Assembly: GCF_002892835.1 (NCBI RefSeq)
Contig: NZ_PJMB01000001.1
Span: 682,001-746,000, forward strand
Direction of reading: 5' to 3'
DNA length: 64,000 bases
Source: Arthrobacter sp. AFG7.2
GTDB taxonomy: Bacteria > Actinomycetota > Actinomycetes > Actinomycetales > Micrococcaceae
Positions 17,044-25,814 of the stretch are shown here, piece after piece. Position 1 is the first letter of the stretch; every line of letters starts with the position of its first letter. Made by a program: the position numbers and the translations under genes. Under the pieces are notes generated by a model. The model was given only the letters and a program-made list of their open reading frames with translations, was not told the origin of the DNA and made no database searches.

Positions 17044-18753
17044 TTACCCCGCAGGCCCCGCGGGCGCGCTATCGGTTGAAAAGGTGTATGTCCACTGGGA
17101 GGTGGCTCCGGCTGCCAGTGAATACTTGGGAAGGGCACGGGCAGTGACAGTGACAGTGCCGGAGCCTGGAAGCACGCCGGACCCAAGAACTTTTCCGTCC
17201 CTCAGGTATTCCACGCCCTTCGAAGAGGGGACTGTGAAGGTGTCCTTTTTGACGCCGTCTTTGTCGGTGAAGGTCACCGCTTCGGGAAGCACAATGCCGG
17301 AAGGCAGATCCGCAGTGGAGAGGTCGAGTGCTTTGGCGGCGTCAACCAGCCCGTGGCCGCAGCCTTCGGGGCAACCACCGGACAGGGGCCGGGCCGTGGA
17401 TTCGAGGCGTTTCTCCACCATCTCGGGCGTGTATTTGCTGCCCACCTCGGACATCAGGAGGGCAGCGATCCCCGCCACATGGGGGGCTGCCATGGACGTG
17501 CCCTGCATGAAGGCGTAGGCCTCAAGCCCGGGTGTGGTGGAGCCGAAGTTGGAGGTGGAGAGGATTCCTTCAACGTACTCGTTTTTGATGTCACCGCCTG
17601 GCGCCGTCACGTCCACATCGTCGCCGTAATTCGAGTAGGGGGCTCGTGCGCCGTTTGGTCCGGAGGCGGCGACTGTGATGACTTTCCTGCAGTTTGCCGG
17701 GCTCATGCGTGAGGCCGGGCGGTTCGAGTTGCCGGCGGCGACCACCACGGCTGCCCCGGCTTTGTTAGCGAGGCTAATAGCGTTCTGCAATGTCGAGGAG
17801 CAGGGACCGTCACCGCCGACGCTGAGGTTGATCACGCGTGCGGGGTTGGGGTTGATCGGCAGCGCGGCCACTTGCCCGCCTGCGGCCCAGACAATGGAGT
17901 CGGCCACGTCTGACTCGTAGCCGCCGCAAGCGCCCAGGGCGCGGACAGGAAGCAACCTGGCTTCAGGTGCCACACCTGCGATGCCGTCACCGTTGTTGGC
18001 GACGGCGGCGATCGTCCCCGCCACGTGTGTTCCATGCCAGGAAGACGTACCGTCCTGACCCCCGACACCGCACTGGTCCGCGGCGAACCAGTCCCCCTCG
18101 TCCCGCGGGTCGGCGTCCCGCCCATCCCCGTCCCGTGCGTTGGCGGCATCAACGATCATGTCGAAGCCGGGCAGGACCCGGGAGTCCAGTTCGGAGTGGC
18201 TGGTGATTCCGGTGTCAACCACCGCCACCACTGTCCCCTCGCCGCGGTTGACATCCCAGGCCCCGGGGACCCGGATGCCGGCGGCGTCATCCCACAAGTT
18301 CCACTGGACCTGGTATCCGGGATCGTTGGGAGCCTCCGCTGTTGGGTACATTTTCATGTCCGGCTCGGCGTAGGCCACGCCGGGTACGGAACGCAGCTCT
18401 GCCAGGAAGGCGTCGGCTTGGGCGCCGGAAAGGGGGCGGCTGGTTTTCACCACCTGCGTGCCGGCGGCGGTGTCCTTGACGTTTTGGGCGTTGATACCCA
18501 GCCTCCCCGCAGCCATCTGTGCAGCCTCGGACGTCACCGCCGACTCTGACGCAGTACCGGGGCCACCTTGGATGCCCACGATGAACTGGTCAGTGGCCGG
18601 GTCCACAGCAGGAGCCGCTGCCCGCGGCGGAGTTTTTCGGATGTTGTCCAGTTCGTTGTCGGCCTGGGCAGGAAGGGCGGCCAGGGTTGTATGCGCGAGG
18701 ACGGCGGCCAAGCTAAGGGCGACGGCGGTGCGGGGGCTGATCCTGTGGGTCAT
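17044..18753 (-). CDS. Secreted subtilisin-family (S8) protease
   Basis: A 569-residue secreted serine protease. A signal peptide ends near ALPAQA, followed by an inhibitor I9-like propeptide (about 50-140, ending VPGVAYAEPD). The catalytic core has Asp in VVDTGI (Asp180), His in WHGTHVAG (His240), oxyanion Asn in VAAGN (Asn342) and Ser in GTSMAAPH (Ser420). A C-terminal beta extension of about 100 residues is Ser/Thr/Gly-rich. Two Cys-Gly pairs (GGCPEGCG) are likely disulfide-bonded. The start is the ATG at 18753 (MTHRIS), where the signal peptide begins; the upstream ATG at 18783 adds non-signal residues. Confidence 0.92.
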   Translation of the reverse strand: MTHRISPRTAVALSLAAVLAHTTLAALPAQADNELDNIRKTPPRAAAPAVDPATDQFIVGIQGGPGTASESAVTSEAAQMAAGRLGINAQNVKDTAAGTQVVKTSRPLSGAQADAFLAELRSVPGVAYAEPDMKMYPTAEAPNDPGYQVQWNLWDDAAGIRVPGAWDVNRGEGTVVAVVDTGITSHSELDSRVLPGFDMIVDAANARDGDGRDADPRDEGDWFAADQCGVGGQDGTSSWHGTHVAGTIAAVANNGDGIAGVAPEARLLPVRALGACGGYESDVADSIVWAAGGQVAALPINPNPARVINLSVGGDGPCSSTLQNAISLANKAGAAVVVAAGNSNRPASRMSPANCRKVITVAASGPNGARAPYSNYGDDVDVTAPGGDIKNEYVEGILSTSNFGSTTPGLEAYAFMQGTSMAAPHVAGIAALLMSEVGSKYTPEMVEKRLESTARPLSGGCPEGCGHGLVDAAKALDLSTADLPSGIVLPEAVTFTDKDGVKKDTFTVPSSKGVEYLRDGKVLGSGVLPGSGTVTVTARALPKYSLAAGATSQWTYTFSTDSAPAGPAG

Positions 18754-19073
18754 TCGCGGACATCCTTCAAGGACGGGCGCCACGCACTCGGTGCTGACGC
18801 GCTGACAGAGTCACCCCCGGCCCGAGTCTAGCCACAAGCAGGAGAGGGATGAAGGGGCAGCGGCAAATATCCCTGTCCCGGCGTGGGCGGGATCGTGGCG
18901 CCGGGGTGGGTGTCCTCCGACGACGAAAGCAGCGCCTGCCCATTTCCGCGCTCCGGTGTGGTGCCGTAGCCTTGGAGGGATATCTGCTGCCGGCGGACGG
19001 ACACCTGGGAGGGTTCCATCCGAAGACCCGGGCAGACATCCGTTCCCCATCGGTCTCACATAAGGTCAACATC
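18754..19073. other. Intergenic region between subtilase and small membrane protein
   Basis: A divergent spacer of about 320 bases that should contain both promoters. The open frames crossing it are Arg/Pro-rich and lack family features. No hairpin or repeat of note was seen. Confidence 0.4.
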
Positions 19074-19259
19074 GTGAAAACTGCCTCTCCCCAGGGGACC
19101 ACCCTTGGCCCGCTCGAGGACCTCGGCTGGACTACTCTTTCCATCACCGTGGCCCTTGCCTTGCTGCCCGCATTGGGTGTGAAGGCACTGGGCCAGTCCA
19201 TGTTCCCGAAAGCTGCCAAGGCGTCCAACGCCGAGGAACGCCACTACCTGATCCAGTAG
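19074..19259 (+). CDS. Small hydrophobic protein
   Basis: A 61-residue frame starting with GTG at 19074. It begins KTASPQGTTLGPLEDLGW and continues into one hydrophobic segment (STLSITVALALLPALG in approximate extent) with a polar C-terminal tail (AKASNAEERHYLIQ). This is a coherent single-span membrane topology. The ribosome site is weak (AAGG). A longer in-frame reading from 18849 is Arg-rich and looks non-coding. No family recognised. Confidence 0.45.
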   Translation: MKTASPQGTTLGPLEDLGWTTLSITVALALLPALGVKALGQSMFPKAAKASNAEERHYLIQ

Positions 19260-19359
19260 CGCCCGGAACCGCCGGGGCGGCAGCAGGGGTGCAGACGCGC
19301 GCTCCCGGCCACCCTTATCATCAGGGGACGCGCAAGTTTGCGTTCCAAGGAGGCCCCTG

Positions 19360-20160
19360 ATGAGCAGACGCTGGTTCTACCGTTTAGCTCTGCTGCCGGC
19401 CATCCTGTCCGCGGCCCTGGCGCTCGGTTCCTGCGGCGCCCCTGCCGGCCCGGCCCAGGTCGGTACGGAAGGCACCAGCCAGCTTCCCACACCACCCGAG
19501 AGCGCCGAGCCCCCGCCTCCGCCGTCCAGCCCTGTGTCCGGAGTCCCCACGGAAACACCCGGCCAGGGCAGCCCCTCCCCTGTGCTTTCGACCTTTTCCG
19601 GAACCTGGGAGGACGTTCGTTACTCCTTCGACCACCCGGCAGACTGGACGGTTCAGGACATCACGCCGGAGAGCCCTGAGGGCTCAGGTAGCGTGTCGGT
19701 CACAGGCCCGGACGGAACGCTCAAGGCCGCCCTCACCATACTGATCGCATGGGGAGCAGAGTGCCCCTGCGTAGAACGCCCTGCCGTACACCTCGGGGAC
19801 CTGGCAGGGAAAGCTCCACTGTCAAAATCAGGGCGCTTCGTGGTCCGGTCGATGGCCATGGACCTGACCGGATTCCCGCAGGACCGTAACGACAATGGCT
19901 GGCCGGACAATGTCAGGGTGGTGACGTCCCTGACTTCCAATACCGCCCCGGCGCCAACCGCCCTGATGCCGCGGCTGATGTACGGACTGGGCCTGGTTGA
20001 TACAGGAGTCGTTGCCCCCAACGGAATAACCCACCGGACCATACTCTTCACCTCCAACCAGGACTTCGGCACACTCGCGGAAGCGCAGGCGTATGCGGAG
20101 TCGGATGAGCACCGGAAAGTCCAGGAGATGATTGCCTCCTTCCGGGAGGGCAGCGCCTAG
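19360..20160 (+). CDS. Lipoprotein of unknown function
   Basis: A 266-residue lipoprotein. A basic start, hydrophobic segment and lipobox LGSC place the lipidated Cys near residue 25. A Pro/Ser-rich spacer to about residue 80 follows. The globular part includes YSFDHPADWTVQDITPE, the opening typical of PsbP/MOG1-like folds found in many actinobacterial lipoproteins. No catalytic motif was seen. The start at 19360 is preceded by AAGGAGG. It precedes another lipoprotein gene by 131 bases. Confidence 0.78.
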   Translation: MSRRWFYRLALLPAILSAALALGSCGAPAGPAQVGTEGTSQLPTPPESAEPPPPPSSPVSGVPTETPGQGSPSPVLSTFSGTWEDVRYSFDHPADWTVQDITPESPEGSGSVSVTGPDGTLKAALTILIAWGAECPCVERPAVHLGDLAGKAPLSKSGRFVVRSMAMDLTGFPQDRNDNGWPDNVRVVTSLTSNTAPAPTALMPRLMYGLGLVDTGVVAPNGITHRTILFTSNQDFGTLAEAQAYAESDEHRKVQEMIASFREGSA

Positions 20161-20291
20161 GACAGCCAAACGGGTTTTCAGTGACCGCCGCTGTGGTTGC
20201 CCGTTGCTACACCGGGTTCCGGGCTGCGGCGTTTTGTGGTCCGCGCAGCACGCGGTGCAGGATTGTTGTTGCCCCCAACCTGGAGTTACAG

Positions 20292-21161
20292 ATGCCGCAC
20301 TTCCCCGCCCACAGGACCAGAAACTATGCAGTGGCAGCAGCCGCCCTGCTCGCTCTTACAGGTTGCGCTCCTGCCACGAGCCCGGCGCCGGCCACCAGCA
20401 GCACGGCAGCGAACGCGCTGCCAGGTTCCCACGTCCACGGAATAACGGTCAGCGGCGAAACCAGCCAGGTGCTCCTGGCCACTCACGACGGCCTCTTCGA
20501 TGTGACCACCACCCCGGCCACCAAAATTGGTGAAACCAACGACCTGATGGGGTTCACTCCCGGGCCCTCTGACGGCATCTTCTACGCCTCCGGCCACCCC
20601 GGCCCGGGCTCGGACCTGCCGAACCCGATGGGCCTGCTCAGGTCCTCGGACGGCGGACAGACCTGGGAACAGCTTTCGCGGCAGGGGGAATCGGACTTCC
20701 ACGCCCTGGCCGCCACAAAGTCGGGAATCGTGGCATTCGACGGAATCCTCAGGACCAGCGCGGACGGGAAAACATGGAACACAGTGGCCGCAGCTTTCGC
20801 GCCGGCCGTCCTCGCCGGACATCCGGACAGCAACACCGTCCTGGCAACCACTCCGGACGGAATCCAGCGCTCCACGGACGGCGGCACCACCTGGACGGCA
20901 GTGGACAATGGCCCGGTAATCCAGTTCGCAGCGTTCGCACACCCGGCTGAAGCGCTTGGCGTTGAACCGGACGGCACTGTCCACTACTCCCCGGATGCCG
21001 GCGGGACATGGACCAGGAAGGGCCGCATCGAGGCCGAGGTCATGGCGATTGGCGCCATCAAGGGTGAGGACGGCCGTCCCTGGCTGTGGGCCGCCACATC
21101 GGACGGGGTGGTGGTTTCAACGGACGGAGGGATGACCTTCCGGCCCGCCCAGGCGGACTGA
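20292..21161 (+). CDS. Lipoprotein with sialidase-like beta-propeller (F510_1955 family)
   Basis: A 289-residue protein with a lipobox (LTGC) near residue 24. The body consists of beta-propeller repeats with BNR/Asp-box signatures such as SSDGGQTWE, STDGGTTWT, SPDAGGTWT and STDGGMTF. Members of this exo-alpha-sialidase-like group in actinobacteria are usually annotated F510_1955-family glycosylhydrolase, and catalysis is unproven. The chosen ATG at 20292 has TGGAG upstream and begins a clean lipoprotein signal; the longer reading from 20181 does not. A palindromic terminator follows. Confidence 0.85.
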   Translation: MPHFPAHRTRNYAVAAAALLALTGCAPATSPAPATSSTAANALPGSHVHGITVSGETSQVLLATHDGLFDVTTTPATKIGETNDLMGFTPGPSDGIFYASGHPGPGSDLPNPMGLLRSSDGGQTWEQLSRQGESDFHALAATKSGIVAFDGILRTSADGKTWNTVAAAFAPAVLAGHPDSNTVLATTPDGIQRSTDGGTTWTAVDNGPVIQFAAFAHPAEALGVEPDGTVHYSPDAGGTWTRKGRIEAEVMAIGAIKGEDGRPWLWAATSDGVVVSTDGGMTFRPAQAD

Positions 21162-21191
21162 CGCTCAAGGGAACATAGCGGAAACAAAGGG

Positions 21192-21215
21192 AAAGCCCCT
21201 CCTAGGAGGGGCTTT
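21192..21215. terminator. 24-base perfect palindrome, likely bidirectional terminator
   Basis: The sequence AAAGCCCCTCC-TA-GGAGGGGCTTT is perfectly self-complementary over 24 bases. It lies 31 bases after the lipoprotein stop and between two genes that converge (the MFS gene on the minus strand ends at 21383). The flanking A and T runs suit Rho-independent termination on both strands, although the T-run is only three bases long. Confidence 0.75.
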
Positions 21216-21382
21216 CGATGTAGTGGTCAATGGTCATTCGGTAACGGTCAGCGGTGATGCATTCCCCCTTCCCGGACGCCCCCGGCGCCCATCCGGACTA
21301 TGACAAGAACTCACTTTAATCACCTGCTGAGGGGCAGTAAAGGGGTTCTGCAAAGAAAAAATATTCGGCGGCAGGGGCAGGC

Positions 21383-22984
21383 CTACCGACGCACCGCCGC
21401 GTCCTCGTCGTCGGCGGCGATAAGGATGTTGCCTTCGCTGATGGATTCAGAGAGGACGTCGTGCTCAACAGCGGTTGCCAGGGCCTTCTCCTTGACGAAG
21501 AACAGTACGACGGCGGAGGTCAGCGCCAGGGGGACCATCCAGAGGAAGATGGGGGTCAGCGCGTCGTTGTAGGAGGAGATGATGAGGTTCCTGATCTCCG
21601 GGGGCATTGTGCTGACCAGGGCTGGAGTGAGGGAATTAGATCCGCCGGGGACGGCCCCACCGGGAGCGGCGGGCAGGCGCTGCGAGAGCAGCTCAGCGAG
21701 CCGGCCAGCGAACAGGCTGCCCACCACCGCTGAACCGAGGGTGGCGCCGATCTGGCGGAAGAAGTTGTTCGACGCCGTGGCGGTGCCCACTTCGCGGAGC
21801 GGGAACGAGTTCTGGACAACCAGAACCAGGATCTGCATGCTCAGGCCGAGGCCCAGTCCCATGACGGCGAGGTAGGCGCATATTTCCCAGAGCGGTTGCC
21901 CGGGCTTGAGGGTGGAGAGCAGCACCAGGGCAACCGCCACCAGCAGGCTTCCCGCGATGGGCATCCATTTGTACCGGCCGGTCTTGCTGACCAGCTGGCC
22001 GGACACTATGGAGGACACCAGGAGGGCACCCATCATGGGGATCATCAGCAGGCCGGATTCGGTGGCGTTAACACTGAAGGCCATCTGCAGGTAGGTGGGA
22101 AGGTAGCCGATTGCGCCGAACATTGCCACGCCGATCAGCAGGCCCGCGAACGTGGAGAGGTTGAAGTTCAGGTCCTTGAACAGGTGCAGCGGGATGATGG
22201 GTTCAGCTGTACGCCGCTCCACCAGGACAAAGGCGACGGCGCTGGCCAGGGTGCCGGCAATCAGGGCAAGGATGATGGGGTCTGACCATTCGTACTTGCC
22301 GCCGCCCCAGGTGGCGAAGAGCACCAGGCAGGTGGTGGCGATGGCCATCAGGACCATGCCGCCGAGGTCCAGCTTGGGTTTCCCGGAGTGCTTGGGCAGT
22401 TTGAGGAAGAACGCGGCACCGGCAAGGGCCAGCAGTCCCAGGGGAATGTTGATCCAGAAGACCCAGCGCCAGCCGGGACCTTCGGTGAACCAGCCGCCCA
22501 GCAGCGGCCCGGCCACGGAGGCAATGGCGAAGACGCCGCCCATCATGCCCATGTATTTTCCGCGCTCCCGGGGAGGGACGACGTCGGCAATCACCGCCTG
22601 CGAGAGGATCATCAGTCCGCCGCCGCCCAGGCCCTGGATCACGCGGGCTGTAATGAGCACGCCCATGCCGTTGGCCAGCGCGCCCACCACGGAGCCGATC
22701 ATGAACAGCAGGATCGCTGCGATCAGGAGGGACTTGCGGCCCATCAGGTCACCGAGCTTCCCGTAGATGGGCATGCTGATGGTGGAGGTGAGAATGAACG
22801 CGGTGATCACCCAGAGCATGTCACTGACGCCGTTGAGTTCGCCCACGATGGTGGGCAGTGCGGTACTGAGGACCGTCTGGTTCAGTGCGGAGAGGAGCAT
22901 CGAGAGCATGAGGCCTACGAAGAGCAGCACCATGTGCCGCCTCTGCGGCGCCTGCACCGCCCCGGGCCCGGATGGCGTGGTCAT
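21383..22984 (-). CDS. DHA2-family (EmrB/QacA) MFS multidrug exporter
   Basis: A 533-residue transporter with 14 hydrophobic segments. Motif A is YGKLGDLMGRK, and motif C-like Gly/Pro segments (FAIASVAGPLLGG) mark a proton-driven antiporter of the DHA2 branch. LNQTVLSTALPTIVGEL in the first helix is typical. It is downstream of and overlapping a TetR repressor (4 bases, ATGA), with twin operators before the repressor, so it should be induced when a toxic ligand releases the repressor. The drug range is unknown. Confidence 0.93.
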   Translation of the reverse strand: MTTPSGPGAVQAPQRRHMVLLFVGLMLSMLLSALNQTVLSTALPTIVGELNGVSDMLWVITAFILTSTISMPIYGKLGDLMGRKSLLIAAILLFMIGSVVGALANGMGVLITARVIQGLGGGGLMILSQAVIADVVPPRERGKYMGMMGGVFAIASVAGPLLGGWFTEGPGWRWVFWINIPLGLLALAGAAFFLKLPKHSGKPKLDLGGMVLMAIATTCLVLFATWGGGKYEWSDPIILALIAGTLASAVAFVLVERRTAEPIIPLHLFKDLNFNLSTFAGLLIGVAMFGAIGYLPTYLQMAFSVNATESGLLMIPMMGALLVSSIVSGQLVSKTGRYKWMPIAGSLLVAVALVLLSTLKPGQPLWEICAYLAVMGLGLGLSMQILVLVVQNSFPLREVGTATASNNFFRQIGATLGSAVVGSLFAGRLAELLSQRLPAAPGGAVPGGSNSLTPALVSTMPPEIRNLIISSYNDALTPIFLWMVPLALTSAVVLFFVKEKALATAVEHDVLSESISEGNILIAADDEDAAVRR

Positions 22985-23607
22985 GAGAGTTTCCTTTGCA
23001 AGTGGTGAAAAAGAGCGACGGCGGGCGCCAGGTTCTCCGGCGTGAGTCCCGCGGCGGGGTCGAAGTCTTTGGATTTGGCCTTGAATTTGGCGGGGACGGC
23101 GGCCAGCATCACCAGCATGCGGGCGGTTTCGCCGGGGCTGAATCCTTCGGCGCCGGAGGACCAGGAAGGATCAGCGGCAAGGACGTCAGCTACTGCATCG
23201 CACACCAGGGCTTCGGCCTTGGCCATGTACTCCATCTGCCGCGCGAACAGGTGCGGGTACCGCTCCAGCAGCTGCCGCCGTCGGGCCCTGTCCGTGCCGC
23301 GGAGTGCGGAGCGGGCGACGGCGACAAGCACCAGCGTGACCTGCCCCAGGAAATCGTCCGCCCCAGTGAGTTTCGCGGCCTCGCCGGGCTCAAGGACCGG
23401 CTCGTGGAGGCCCAGGACAGCGTCCTCCTTGGCGGGGAAGTAGTTGAAGAATGTCCGGGGCGAGACGCCTGCGCTCTCCGCAATGGCTTCCACAGTTGCC
23501 TGGTCCAGCCCGCGTTCCTGCGCCAGGGAAGCCGCCGCCTCGTGGATCGCTGTCCAGGTTTCGACCTTTTTGCGCTCACGGAGCGAGGGCGAAGCAGAAG
23601 TGGGCAT
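22981..23607 (-). CDS. TetR-family transcriptional repressor
   Basis: A 208-residue regulator. Residues about 10-60 hold the TetR helix-turn-helix (ATVEAIAESAGVSPRTFFNYF), followed by a helical ligand-binding domain without close assignable ligand. The start is the ATG at 23607 (MPTSAS), because twin operators begin 10 bases upstream of it and the longer reading from 23640 crosses them. It is coupled by a 4-base overlap to the DHA2 exporter and presumably represses both genes. Confidence 0.9.
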   Translation of the reverse strand: MPTSASPSLRERKKVETWTAIHEAAASLAQERGLDQATVEAIAESAGVSPRTFFNYFPAKEDAVLGLHEPVLEPGEAAKLTGADDFLGQVTLVLVAVARSALRGTDRARRRQLLERYPHLFARQMEYMAKAEALVCDAVADVLAADPSWSSGAEGFSPGETARMLVMLAAVPAKFKAKSKDFDPAAGLTPENLAPAVALFHHLQRKLS

Positions 23608-23616
23608 GCAAGTATT

Positions 23617-23649
23617 TTTGCACGACTGCAAATGTTGCACAACTGCAAA
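23617..23649. promoter_or_regulatory. Twin palindromic TetR operators
   Basis: Two adjacent inverted repeats: TTTGCA-CGAC-TGCAAA at 23617-23632 and TTGCA-CAAC-TGCAA at 23635-23648. Their centres are 17 bases apart. They sit directly upstream of the TetR start and, by position, overlap its promoter. Autoregulation of the tetR-MFS operon is inferred from this arrangement. Confidence 0.75.
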
Positions 23650-23760
23650 TCAGTCCATGCAGTGAAGTCCCCTGCCGCTGTTGGCCGGGTGTTCAGCTTC
23701 TGTTTGCTTTCGGCTGATAAGCAGAACCGGTGGCCCCACCCCCAACGCTCCGTCCGCATC

Positions 23761-25491
23761 ATGAAGCCGTCCACGTCCACGCTGGGTGATCTCGGCTTTG
23801 AGGCGATGGTCCTGCAGGGCGAGACGTCCTCGGGAGAGATTGAAGCCTTGTTCCGCGCAGACCGCGCACTCCGCGCCGTCGTCGTCAATGTCCGGGGAAC
23901 GCTGAACCTGCTGACCCGGGACCACCTTGACCACCAGATGACCGGACGGCTGGGCTACGGGCGGGCGTTGAACGCCCGCGTCACGGCAGAGGCGCTGCTG
24001 CCATGCACCACTTTCAGCCTGCCGCCGTCGCTGGATCTTCGGGCAGCCGCCGCTGCCCTGCTGGACCGCCCCGAGGAGGGCAGGTACCAGGACCTGCTGG
24101 TCGTTCCCGGATCAGGTGCGCCGCGCGTCGTCCCGGTATGGCAGGTTTTCGAGGGCCTTTCCGATGTTTTCCGGCATGCCGCCCTCCACGACCCGCTGAC
24201 AGGCCTGGCCAACAGGCTGGGGCTGGAGGAATCCGGGCAGGCCCTGCTGGGCGGCAGCGGAGCAACCCGGACGGCGGCGCTCTACGTGGACCTGGATGAT
24301 TTTAAGGTCGTCAACAACACCTTCGGGCACAGGGCCGGTGACAGTGTGCTCACCACGTTTGCCACCCGGCTTGTGGCCTGCACCAGGCCGGTGGACAGGG
24401 TGGCGCGGCTGGGAGGGGACGAATTCGCCGTGCTCCTGACCGACGTCGATGAGTCCATCGCGCTAACCCTCGCGGACCGCATCCTCCACGTCCTGAATGA
24501 ACCCTTCGCCCATGACGGCCATCTGCTGCGGATCTCCGCCACGCTGGGACTGGCCATGGGAAGTGACCTCGGCTCTGCAGGGCAGGACGCCGGCAGGCAC
24601 CTCGAGGACCTGCTCCGCCAGGCGGACGCGGCGATGCTGCAGGCCAAACATGAAGGCAAGCGCAGGCTGGGCCGGATCGATCCAGCCCTGCCGGCCAGCC
24701 GTTTCGCCCGGCAGGCCCTGATCCGCCGCCGCCTGCCGCAGGCCCTGGGCAACGAAGGGTTCAGCCTCCATTACCAGCCGCTGATGGACATCCGCACCGG
24801 GCAGAGCCTGGCCGTGGAGGCGCTGCTGCGCTGGAAGGACCCGGAGCTTGGTGCCGTCTCCCCGGACGAGTTCATCCACATCGCCGAACACACCGGCCTG
24901 ATTCACGCCGTTGGCTTGTGGGTCATCGATGAGGCTTGCGCCCAGGCCCGCCGCTGGCAGGACGCCGGTACCCCCAGGGCGGTGTCCGTCAACATCTCGC
25001 CGCTGCAGCTGGCAGCCGGGAACCTGGCCACAGACCTTCACGCAGCCCTGCAGCGGCATAGCGTGCCCGCGTCACTGCTGAACATCGAGATCACCGAAAG
25101 CACCGCGATTGTGGACCTCCCGGCTGCCGCGGCCCAGCTGCGCACCCTCATCAACTCCGGAATCGGCGTCTCCCTGGACGACTACGGGACGGCATATTCG
25201 TCCCTTGCGCTGCTGCGCGAGCTTCCCCTGACCGGGCTGAAGCTGGACAAGTCCTTCATCGATGCGGTGGACACCGATCCCACCTCCAGGATCCTGGTGG
25301 CCGGGGTCATGGCCTCGGCCAGGGCCCTGGGCCTCAGAACCACTGCGGAAGGAGTGGAACGGGAAACTCAACTGGCAGTTTTGAGGGAACTGGGCTGCGG
25401 CACTGCCCAGGGCTACCTCATCGCACGGCCGCTGCCTCCGGCTGAGCTCGCTCACTCCTGGCCGGCGCAAAACACTGCAGCCGGCAGCTGA
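23761..25491 (+). CDS. GGDEF-EAL protein (c-di-GMP turnover)
   Basis: A 576-residue cytosolic protein. Residues 1-130 form an N-terminal input domain with CBS-like features (LFRADRALRAVVVNVRGTL). The GGDEF domain (about 140-305) has an intact GGDEF at 218-222 and an RPVD inhibitory site at 209-212. The EAL domain (about 315-570) keeps EALLRW at 353-358, DDYGTAYSS and AEGVE. Both domains therefore look active, although which reaction dominates is not predictable. The ATG at 23761 is used; an open frame extends far upstream through the TetR gene but is a shadow. No membrane segment. Confidence 0.9.
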   Translation: MKPSTSTLGDLGFEAMVLQGETSSGEIEALFRADRALRAVVVNVRGTLNLLTRDHLDHQMTGRLGYGRALNARVTAEALLPCTTFSLPPSLDLRAAAAALLDRPEEGRYQDLLVVPGSGAPRVVPVWQVFEGLSDVFRHAALHDPLTGLANRLGLEESGQALLGGSGATRTAALYVDLDDFKVVNNTFGHRAGDSVLTTFATRLVACTRPVDRVARLGGDEFAVLLTDVDESIALTLADRILHVLNEPFAHDGHLLRISATLGLAMGSDLGSAGQDAGRHLEDLLRQADAAMLQAKHEGKRRLGRIDPALPASRFARQALIRRRLPQALGNEGFSLHYQPLMDIRTGQSLAVEALLRWKDPELGAVSPDEFIHIAEHTGLIHAVGLWVIDEACAQARRWQDAGTPRAVSVNISPLQLAAGNLATDLHAALQRHSVPASLLNIEITESTAIVDLPAAAAQLRTLINSGIGVSLDDYGTAYSSLALLRELPLTGLKLDKSFIDAVDTDPTSRILVAGVMASARALGLRTTAEGVERETQLAVLRELGCGTAQGYLIARPLPPAELAHSWPAQNTAAGS

Positions 25492-25507
25492 CAGGCCGCT
25501 GGCCGGG

Positions 25508-25645
25508 CTAGCGGGTCAGTGCGAAAGCGGCGACTGCCAGGACAACCAGCAGGAAGACGCCAAGGATGGCGAGCTTCCTGCTTCCTCCCTTGGCCGGCCC
25601 CGGCCCTCTTCTGCGTCCATGCTTGCGGTCGACTACATCTGCCAT
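25508..25645 (-). CDS. Small membrane protein, 45 residues
   Basis: A short frame reading MADVVDRKHGRRRGPG, a basic Gly/Pro-rich head, then SRKLAILGVFLLVVLAVAA, one transmembrane helix, and a short tail ending in TR. A strongly basic cytosolic head with one C-terminal span is a typical small bacterial membrane protein. It ends 17 bases after the convergent GGDEF-EAL gene. It belongs to no family I recognise. Confidence 0.55.
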   Translation of the reverse strand: MADVVDRKHGRRRGPGPAKGGSRKLAILGVFLLVVLAVAAFALTR

Positions 25646-25754
25646 GCGCCGACTCTACGCAGCCCCGCATTGCCGGCACCCGCGTATCGCCTACTCGTTT
25701 TACTAAGCTTCCACCACTGGGGGCCCAGGCGGCGGGGCGGCAGTCCCAGCGCGC

Positions 25755-25790
25755 ACGACGGCGGCGCGCACCGCCGTCGTACGCCTCACC
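25755..25790. repeat. Dispersed hairpin repeat, copy 1
   Basis: ACGACGGCGG (25755-25764) pairs with CCGCCGTCGT (25771-25780) around a 6-base loop, followed by ACGCCTCACC. Two further copies are at 32156 and 37124. The hairpin sits in the intergenic space downstream of the DUF1772 gene (minus strand) and may act as its terminator. Confidence 0.7.
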
Positions 25791-25814
25791 CTGGCTGCTG
25801 CCCGCCAAAGTGGC

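Noticed and set aside
22996..23760. N-terminal extension of the GGDEF-EAL protein
   Set aside because: It runs antisense through the TetR gene and its operators; the domain homology begins after the ATG at 23761.
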